From Camellia lanceoleosa (taxonomy: Eukaryota; Streptophyta; Magnoliopsida; Ericales; Theaceae): a stretch of 64,000 nt of DNA. Numbering within the stretch: the stretch's first letter is position 1; the number at the start of each line of letters is the position of its first letter. The stretch covers positions 80,815,551-80,879,550 of the forward strand of contig CM045761.1 in assembly GCA_025200525.1 (NCBI GenBank), given 5' to 3'. Position numbers and translations under genes: made by a program. Positions 55,855-64,000 of the stretch are shown one piece after another. A model generated the notes under the pieces. It was given only the letters and a program-made list of their open reading frames with translations. It ran no database searches and had not been told where the DNA came from.

Positions 55855-58287
55855 GCGTTGTAACCGGCTAGTAATCCTCGGATTACCAAAGGCCTCGTGA
55901 CATAATAGCATGTGACAAGGAGTTGCGGAAGCATCATACAAAATATGAATAGTCCATTGAGCTGTACTGACATACATGGAACAGATAACTTAAAACTTCT
56001 TTATAACAAGATACAATATTTACACACATACCAAGTACATGCCAACAAACATCTTGACCATACACAACATAGTATAAACATAGTCTAAAGTGTTTACAAA
56101 AAAAGCCATGAAACTTGGCTTCAATCGCAACCTCCTCGGGATACACAAGGATTGGCTGACAAAACTGAAGTGTAGGCCACCAACTCTGGGCCTGATCACG
56201 TGCTTGCTCACCTACATATATAATATAAATAGTGAGCCAAAGCTCAGTGAATAATAACAGAGTAAAGATTTTACTGAATGATGTCCATACAGAAACAAAG
56301 CCTTGTACATTATCGGTTGTCATAACAGAGTAGATTCATAGGCATAGTTACGTTCATATTCAAAGCTTGTACATACATCATTATAACACGTGACACATCC
56401 ATTAACATTACAAATCTGATGACCCACAAGGGACTGCCATGAAGGCTTTCTGATGACTCATTTGCACAGAGACGTTTTAGATGACCCATAAAGGGACCTG
56501 ATGACCCATGAAAGGACGCATATCATATAATGCTAAGGATGCCACGAATCACTTTCAGAATCTTGGACAATCATTCATTCGTTTCAAACATAGCATAGCA
56601 CTTCAGAAAACTAATTATTTCGTATCATAATATTCCGAAAATACTTGACATTGAACATAACTTTACAAAAGTATTACTCACAAATAATTGGTCGCCCCAA
56701 CTAGATGGCAAAATGGCACTTCATTTATCCTGAGGCGCGTGACCTATACGAACACACATACAACTACACACTTGAAACACACGCTCGGATTATACATAAC
56801 TTACTTCGTTTGTTCTTAGTGTGTTTTTAGCCATTAACCTCATTATAGAGTCTTAATCATGGCCTAGCAATGCCTAGGATGGAATGAGGATGCAAAAATG
56901 CACTTGAAACACTTAGCCAAAATTTTGCTGAAACAGGGGTCTCGCTCGAGCGTGGCTTTCCTCGCTCGAGAGGACATGTCAAATGTGAGTGCTCGCTCGA
57001 GTGAAGACTTCTTCGCTTGAGCGATCTGCAAAAATGTGAAAAGTACTGGTTGCTGAAAATCTCCGCTCGATGCTCGCTTGAGCGTGAGACACAGGTCCTC
57101 GCTTGAACGCAATTCTTGTCGCTCGAGCATGCTTCTACACATACAAAATTCTGAGAGCTTGCAATTTCCGCTCGAGCTAGCCTTCTGTCGCTCGAGCGGG
57201 GAGAATGAAAACAAACATGGTCGCCCGAACGTAGGATCCCTCGCTCGAGCGTGGAAGCAAAATACTGGGTTTTCCAAATTTGCTCCCAAGCTTCAAAACA
57301 TAATTCCAACTCTTCAAAAAACACCTCTTGAGCCCCAAAACTTGAGACAACAAAGCAAACTTGTAAAACATGAAGAATTGAGGATCATTTCACAAAATTA
57401 TGGCCCAAAAGTTTGCCAATTATACAAAATTCAACTTAAACTTTGCAAATGTTTGAAGAACACAACATGCATAAAATTTTCTTGAATCCACCCTTTTTAA
57501 AAACATCATCAAACTTGGCAATTTAATGGAAAACATAATGAACTCCCAAAATGTAAGTGAGATGAACACATGCATGAAAGAAATCTTTGAACTCATGCTC
57601 AATTTTTGAGAAAATGTACATGCATGCATGGTATGCCCCAATTCTTTCCAATTCTAGTGCAATTCCTACATGAATTTACTTAATTCACTAATGATCGTGT
57701 AGAATCTAATTCAATTACTCAATTAAGAGTTTGGTCTCTTACCTAGAGGCTTCAATCTACAAAAATTGATGTTGAGGCTCTACAAATCTTCTTCAATTAA
57801 CAACATTTCCTAGCACCTCCTTTAGTTTGAGCTCAATTCCTCGAGTCTTGAACCAATTCTCCCTTCTCTCACTCTCTTTCACATTTGGTGTTAAAGATGG
57901 AAGATGATAGAGTCAAAACATGCATAAGGTGTGAAACAATCTTGTAAAAGCCCACTCAATGGTACACTTGTAAATAACTTAAGTTAAACTAATTAACATT
58001 AGTTATTCTAATTTAATCATTCCAAATCGACGTTTAATTAAAATTACCATAAAATCTTATAAATCCTGCTTAACACATAAATCAAGTCAATTTCTGAATC
58101 GGATGCCGATAGGACCTTCAATTCGTTAACCGAAAGAAAAACATAAACAGATTTTCCTATGTTGAACAGATATAGGCATAATTCATGCAACAAACACACA
58201 TGCAATTTAATCCAGAATTTCACCCTAATTACTCATTAAGCATAATTAACCACGGATTAACGTTAATCAGGGATTGGGGTTGTTACA
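55855..58287 (-). repeat. Element B 5' LTR, main part
   Basis: Continues the LTR after E and ends GGGGTTGTTACA. Closely similar to 44930-47342. CTCGAG palindrome cluster at 56942-57253. Confidence 0.92.
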
Positions 58288-58291
58288 GACC

Positions 58292-58593
58292 GGTTCTTTC
58301 AGCCGCAAGATAACCATGGATAAGCTAATCGCCAAGCAAATGAGAGTGACTCGCTAAGAAAACCCTCATTGTGAGCTCCTCTCGTTCAATCGCGACATTG
58401 CGAATACGTTCCAAAACTACTTCAATGAATCGCTTGATTTTGCAGTCAAGCAATGGAGTTATGTACGACACAATGTCGCCAGAAGAGAAGGTTGAAGTCA
58501 AGAAGGCAATAGCGAAGCAGAGGACATCAATGTGTTTTAGAACCCTAGATTTGTTCCGATGATTATTCCAAACCCTAGATCTATGTTAGGGTT

Positions 58594-58655
<62 letters not shown>

Positions 58656-58690
58656 TGTTGGTTTTTACCGTGTGTATATATATATAGGGA
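58292..58690. other. Possible near-gene DNA split by element B
   Basis: A less AT-rich stretch with CCCTAGAT / AACCCTAGAT motifs on one strand and TTAGGGTTTGG on the other (58548-58594), then GA and GT microsatellites and a TATATATATA box (58675-58684). Such motifs and CT repeats are common in plant 5' UTRs, and would suit a minus-strand start region. A plus-strand frame 58371-58562 encodes MSPEEKVEVKKAIAKQ, which I cannot assign. A gene fragment is possible but unproven. Confidence 0.35.
58596..58653. repeat. (GA)n then (GT)n compound microsatellite
   Basis: About 14 GA units followed directly by about 14 GT units. Confidence 0.95.
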
Positions 58691-58780
58691 TACTTTTGTC
58701 ATTTCGTTTAAGCTTGTCTTTTTGGACAAACTATTTCAACGCATGAACCTTTAGCCAAACAAAATTGAAAGTTGAATTTA

Positions 58781-59130
58781 TGGACTGAGTGTCCAAAATT
58801 AATTTGGTAAAAAAATAAAAATATATACAAAAAAAATTTATTATTTTTATATATATTTATCTTTGGTGGGTAGAAATAATTTTTAAAAATTCAAAAATAA
58901 CTTCTTGATATTTATTTTTGTCAAACTAGTTTATATTTTATCAACTTGACGACTTTACATTTGACATTAAGCATTTTCCTTTTGCAAAGAAAACAACATC
59001 TTCAATTGTCCTTATTTAGAACAAGATTTAAAATTTAAGGTCAAATGTATCACAATTGAAAGGTTAGCGATCAAAGTGATACAAGTCTCAAATTATAAGG
59101 ACTGTTAGTGTAATTCGTCTTTGTTTTAAA
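58781..59130 (-). repeat. Dispersed non-coding repeat, copy 2
   Basis: 58975-59125 is the reverse complement of 14006-14180 (shared CACTTTGAT, GATACATTT and AATTGAAGATG blocks). 58840-58930 resembles 14380-14450 in the same orientation (GGGTAGAAATAATTTTT and TTGATATTTATTTT). The pieces therefore have different relative orientation in the two copies. Confidence 0.6.
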
Positions 59131-59280
59131 ATGATAGACTCAAAATCCAATCACATTAATTTTGTACAATTTTTTATATGTAATTTTTTGTTTGTATAAA
59201 GTGTAACAACTGTAGCATTACTAGTGGTTCAATTAAAACAACTCCAATGATAAAAGTTAAAGGAGTTTTCTTAGGTGTGC

Positions 59281-59443
59281 AACCCACAAAAGGTGTAAGT
59301 GTAAGATGTAAGTGTAAGGTGTAAGTGTAAGTGGAAGGTATAAATGAAATGTATAAGTTGCACACCATGTGCCACTTACACAAAAGGTGTAAGTGTAAGG
59401 TGTAAGTCAACACAAAAAGGTGTAAGGTGTAAGTTGCACACTA
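59281..59443 (+). repeat. GGTGTAAGTGTAAG minisatellite
   Basis: Irregular tandem of GTGTAAGT and GTAAG units, with one internal inverted piece (CACTTACACAAAAGG). The 59174-59413 minus ORF is only this repeat translated. Confidence 0.85.
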
Positions 59444-59487
59444 TAGCATTACCCTAAGTTAAAATGACTTTGCTAAAACTATTTTTT

Positions 59488-59640
59488 AGATGGAAAATTA
59501 TTTGTCCCCCTAAAAAAGCTCTCCCTAATCCCCCTAACGCTCAAAACGACGTCGTTTTGGGCTTTTTTTTTTTTTTTTTTTGCCTTGGTTTGAAATTTAG
59601 GAGTATTAGGGGGCCAAAAATTAGGGAGATGTAGCACAGC
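59488..59640. mobile_element. Fold-back element with GACGTC palindrome
   Basis: Left arm CTCCCTAATCCCCCTAA, right arm ATTAGGGGGCC and ATTAGGGAG, so the ends pair. Inside is the 16-bp perfect palindrome AAAACGACGTCGTTTT (59534-59549) and a T run. MITE-like; no coding. Confidence 0.55.
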
Positions 59641-59659
59641 CCTTTTTAGATTGTTATTG

Positions 59660-59880
59660 GATAAAATATATATAAAAATATATATTACTATACTATTCCA
59701 ATGATTATTTTGGCACAACTACAAATATCAATTTTTAGCCATTGGATTTGCTCTAAGACTTGCCATTGGAGGTGCTTTGAACACTTACACTCTCGATATT
59801 GATTGCTTCCACCTTTGACACAAACCACCCTAATCGCTTTATGGAGACAACAAAATGGGCATTGGTGTGAACAGTCATGC

Positions 59881-59929
<49 letters not shown>

Positions 59930-60640
59930 GGTAGAGTTGCATGGACAGCAATAGAAGTAACGAAGAAGGGAGAAGCGGTAGTTAGACTTTGACCAGATCA
60001 TATTCTAATTTGGAAATCTACGCATGCAAGCATATTGTTGAGTGTTAACCACCACCACACTAATTAATCAACATATTATATTATTAATTATATTAATATC
60101 TATATTTTGCCAAAAAAATGAAATTCCCATGTGACGTTACCTGTATGACTTACTTGTTCCGTTTTTCTTCTTTGCGTATGTCCCCGGTCACTAACGTAAT
60201 ATCTGTGTTATCCACGAAATTTTATAAAATAAAAGATTAAAATAAAAATAAAAATAAAAATAAATTAGAACATAAAAGTATCTGTACTCAAACTTTCAAA
60301 ATTTAATGTCAAATTTCTTTTAAAGGTTTAGGTGACAAATTGGTATATATCAATTTGATATGAAAACTCTCCATCCGATATGTCAAATCTACTATTCTAT
60401 TATTTTTAAAATTTGAACTCTTTCATTTGAAAAAAATAAAATTAAAAAAAAAAGCACGAAGTGGTTTTCATGTCAAAATTGACACAAAGGAGTAATACCA
60501 AAAGCCATGTCCAGTTTTGGCACATCGAGTGAAGCTTATTTGTTATGCCAAAACAGAACCGTTGGATTGCCACAATGGATTTGGCATATGGTGGAGGTGC
60601 TCTAAGTTTTTTACTTTAATTAGTCCATTTTATGTTATTT
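59660..60640. other. AT-rich intergenic DNA with MITE-end-like motifs
   Basis: Contains CCATTGGAGGTGCTTT (59763) and GGTGGAGGTGCTCTAAG (60590), which resemble ends of common plant hAT-type miniature elements, and a (GA)n microsatellite at 59881-59926. No gene seen. Confidence 0.45.
59881..59926. repeat. (GA)n microsatellite
   Basis: About 23 uninterrupted GA units. Confidence 0.95.
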
Positions 60641-60645
60641 AATCT

Positions 60646-61400
60646 TGAGTGGGAAAATAATGGTCTGGTACCGTGCCGGACAGATTTGGCCGGATAGAGT
60701 TACGCCAGGCAAGATTTGGGCCGAGCAGGTACTGGGCTGAGAAGGTGCTCGGTTAAGGCACCGATTGTGTGAACCGAGCTGCATGCTTTGCAGGAAGGCC
60801 GACCAGCCAAGCAGATGACCGGCGCCAGGAAGGGCGTAGTCGACCGAGCTATGAGTTTGTTCGGCAGGAAGGCCGACAAAGGTGAATGCGAGATATCTCG
60901 GACACGGTCCAGCCGGGATGCTGCGTAGCCCGGTTCCCTCAAGCTTAGCCAGCGGCGTGCTTGGGCATGAAGCACAGCCCGGCTATGGATTGAGCAGCTC
61001 GGCTGCCGGGCTCCAGCAGAGAAGGCTGGCATTTAGGATTAGGTAATGTCCAGCATGGTGTGACCTGACAGAGGCATGGTTTATGTGCTGACAGATGGGA
61101 TAGCAGAGCCACGTGTTGAGAGATCATTGGGAGTAGATATGAGGCGCAGAGAGGTATATAAACGAGTCGGCGCCACCCCTTATGGGGATGGACAATTTTT
61201 ATAAGTGAGACTTACACTCAAACACTCTCCCTTCTCTCTAGTCATTTTTCCAGGTGTGTGGTTCTAACTTGAGCGTCGAAGGTGTTTTCCGGCCACACAC
61301 CGCCGGGTAGCTCACCGCTTTTGCGCTTTCAGGTGATCGGACAGCTGAGGAACTGGGAAGAAAGGAAGTGCGGGTAGCCGGAATATTTTCCCCCCGTACA
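60646..61400 (+). mobile_element. Solo LTR, TGAG..GTACA family, copy 3
   Basis: 755 bp from TGAGTGGGAAAAT to TTTTCCCCCCGTACA, flanked by exact AATCT duplications (60641-60645 and 61401-61405). TATATAAA box near 61154, then the family R-U5 block with CGTCGAAGGTGTTTTCCGG and CACACACCGCCGGGTAGCTC. It is GC-richer than its surroundings. The 60700-61032 minus frame is a chance ORF in this LTR. Confidence 0.92.
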
Positions 61401-61405
61401 AATCT

Positions 61406-64000
61406 AATTCATTTATGGCATAATAAATTACCCAAAAGAATTATTATGCATGTTAATTTAAGTTATTTGAAATTTCAGAAAATAAAAATTATTTTTTATT
61501 ATAAAAATTAAAATTAAGAATATTTAAACATGTTTTGTTTGATTGAATATAAATTAATTTTAAAAATTAAGTTGTAAGTAATTCTTCACAATTAGCTACT
61601 AAGTTACAAAATAATTGAATATATATATTTTCATGTACTTAATTCCGTTATCAAATAGAAACTTGATATTAATCTATTTAAAAATATTTATATTCAAATT
61701 TTCTAATTCACATGAATAAAGGAATCATTCGCACATTATGGAAGAGGAGTTGCACAAAGAGAAAATGTGCTTATTTTTTAATTTAGAGAGCCATGGAAGA
61801 GATTTTTTCTTTTTCTTTTTTTTTGTTTTTGTTTTTGTTTTTGTTTTTGTGTTTGTGTTTGTGTTGAAAAACCTGAAAGAATGAGATAAGTCTTGACAAT
61901 TGTAGGTATATGTATTGTGGTAATCTTGCATTGAGTTAGAGAGAATGAAATTCTTAAATCATGAAATAATTATGGAAAATTTAAATTTGTATTGTGATAA
62001 TTATGAATTTAAATTTTATACTTAAATAAGCTAGTCAATAGAGGTTTTAATTTTAAAAAATAATTTTGTATGAAATTTTGAAACTCTCATAATATCTCTC
62101 TTTAAAAGTTTTTTTTTTTTTTTTTTTTGTAAAATATATACATATATAGATAATCTCAATGTCATTCTTACTGCTCCTTAATACAAAAATTATGAGCTAA
62201 TTATGATAATTTTAAATTTGTATTTAAAATTTATAAATCATGGGATAGATTATTATAGTTTTAAATTTATATTGTGTCAATTTTAAGTTTAAATTAATAG
62301 ATTTTCTTTCATATTTAGTGGCTCTCAAATTTGAATTTTGAAATGGATTATTATACTTTTCATTTTTTTTAGATTTGATATATTTTCCATTTGAAAGGGA
62401 TATTAATTTTTATTTTTATTATTAATTTTGATTGAATGAGAGTTAATCAATAGAAGATTTTTTTTTTTTTAAATCAGAAAATTAGAAAATTAAAATTAAG
62501 ATATTGAATTTTTTGGAGGCCTTATAGGTTAGAAACTCCCTTTTGCTTATAAAAATCAATAATTTTAAATGAGCATTTAAAACTTTTAAAAAGCTTATCA
62601 TTAGAAACTCTATTTTCTTTATATATAATACATAGATGGATTTGTCTTTACTTTTGTTGTTGTCTCTCATCAGAAGAAACAAAACACAAATATATCAAGG
62701 GCCATGATCAATCTTCTTCTTGGTGTTGATCTTATGTATGCCCAACAGCGACCAATTACATGATAGGTCGCCACTTCGGAATTCACAAATGATCAAAGTT
62801 CATATATAGAAGATGCTCCTTGAATACAAAAAATTAAAAATTAAAAGGTTTCGCAAAAATGATGATCCAACCAAGCAATGACCCATGGCATATCTTTGAA
62901 TTGAATTTTGATTTGAATAAATTGTGTTTTGAATTGACCTTTTTAAGGATAAATTGCACTGGCCGTCCCTTTAATTTGTCCCTTATATCGATTAGGTCCT
63001 TCTATTTTTTTTTTTTTTTTTTTTTGAGCTTAAATTTTTCATATTATGTCAATTTAATCTAATTAGTAACGCTCCTTTAGAAAGTGGACGGAAATCAATG
63101 ACGAAAATGGTTTATTCACTATTCTTACAACGATTATGAGGTTAGTGTCCAAATTAAAATGGTCTATTCTCTTTTAAAATGGTTTGTTGACACACTCTCT
63201 CTAGTTTTGAGTTATTACTGAGAAATTTTTCTATGCTTTTAGCTAGGGTTTAGGTTTACTCGTGCGGGAAATTTCACTGTGCTAACTCAATGAAATTTTA
63301 TTTCATTGAGGAGTCAATAGAAAAATTCTAGTAGGAAAATAGATTGGTAGTGGTCACTGGAAAATTTGTCGCCAATGACCAAGGGTGACAGTGACGGTTG
63401 GAGGTGGTAGACTAATAAAGCTACACTAGGAGCAGTTTTGTCCATAAAAAAAATCAAGTGTTCTTAAACTAACAGTTATATTTTAGTTGTTTTTAAACTA
63501 ATACGAAATGTTTTCTAAAAAGTTGAATAAAAAAAAATCTCAACAAACAATAAATTAAAAAATTATAGAAACACATATGCAAAAGCGTTTGGCAATGACA
63601 ACTTGAGAGAGTATTTGAACTTGGTAGGCTCATTTTGAGACCGATTTCAGTGATCTGAACTGTTCAAATTTTAAGACTTGTTGAGTATAATATTTATGCA
63701 AAAAATAAGATGATTAGATATCGATACTATATGTTTCAATCATATTTATTTTAAAAAAAATGAACGACAAATATATTTTCGAGAATAGCCATCTATTTTT
63801 TATAATACAAATTTGATTCAAATATATATAATTACTAATATTTCATAATCTTAATTTTTTACATGAATATTTTTCTCAAAAAGCCCTAAAAGGTGAACAG
63901 TTTTGATTACTGAAATCAATTCCAAAATGGGTCTGTTAAGCTCAAATGTTCTCTCAAGTTGACAACACCAGCATGAGAGAAGTCAAACTTTATGCAAAAC
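61406..64000. other. AT-rich intergenic DNA
   Basis: No coding sequence supportable. Holds a TTTTTG microsatellite-like tract (61815-61865), poly(T) runs (62108, 62459, 63007) and at 62950-63110 a repeat opening GGATAAATTGCACTGGCCGT that resembles the start of the dispersed repeat at 14006. Otherwise I see nothing. Confidence 0.5.

Larger units (their letters stand above)
44899..58287 (-). mobile_element. Element B: Ty3/gypsy chromovirus with nested solo LTR
   Basis: Minus-strand element: 5' LTR 52083-58287 (interrupted by LTR E at 52115-55849), PBS 52068-52079, gag-pol 51877-47318, PPT about 47346-47353, 3' LTR 44899-47342. It is flanked by GACCA (44894-44898) and GACCG (58288-58292), a 5-bp duplication with one change. 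Excluding the insert, the LTRs are 2444 and about 2465 bp and very similar. Same general family as element A but with different LTRs and better-preserved pol. Confidence 0.93.

Noticed and set aside
60700..61032. 110-codon minus-strand ORF, GC-rich
   Set aside because: Fully inside solo LTR copy 3, whose ends are fixed by the AATCT duplications. Chance frame.

Overview
This is a repeat-rich stretch of a plant nuclear genome, most likely a eudicot. The background is AT-rich, and almost all recognisable coding sequence belongs to retrotransposons: Ty1/copia, Ty3/gypsy chromovirus, Tat/Ogre-like gypsy and a LINE. I found no intact cellular gene, no tRNA or rRNA gene, and nothing bacterial. Species cannot be told from the sequence.

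Layout. 1-6016: 3' part of a decayed Ty1/copia element (RT and RNase H remnants, 3' LTR 4862-6016), interrupted by a reverse-oriented gypsy solo LTR (2088-4647, target duplication GTGTG). 6823-7483, 11446-12473 and 60646-61400: three solo LTRs of one family (TGAG..GG at the left end; GTACA at the right end of the two complete ones). 7484-11445: AT-rich DNA with two fold-back MITE-like elements. 12737-13420: 3' end of a LINE on the minus strand. 14651-17063: a second copia element whose integrase/early-RT segment is inverted relative to the rest.

17136-58287 is a 41-kb nest of gypsy elements in what was originally about 1.3 kb of other DNA. Element A (17136-26182, plus strand) is a complete chromovirus with two LTRs, PBS, PPT and a broken gag-pol. 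LTR D (minus strand, target duplication GAGCC) is split into 26703-27933 and about 41433-44111 by element C. Element C (27934 to about 41432, plus strand) is an Ogre/Tat-like non-autonomous element with 3.9-kb LTRs, a gag-C-terminal-like ORF and no pol. Element B (44899-58287, minus strand) is a second chromovirus, and its 5' LTR carries solo LTR E (52115-55849, target duplication GTTTA), a relative of C and D. From 58292 to the end: a possible trace of genic DNA, simple repeats, MITE-like pieces and AT-rich sequence.

How the parts relate. A and B encode (in broken form) Gag, protease, RT, RNase H, integrase and a chromodomain-like tail. C lacks these enzymes and must have depended on another element. 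The target duplications give the order of insertion: D before C, B before E. The most unusual signals are structural: a hairpin kept in four copies of the C/D/E LTR, with the upper stem still pairing where its sequence differs; a 36-copy hairpin-forming repeat before the 3' LTR of C; palindrome clusters at equivalent places in chromovirus LTRs; a palindromic array directly upstream of the C promoter; a strand-switch junction at 41416-41437; and two nonsense codons at identical gag positions in A and B.
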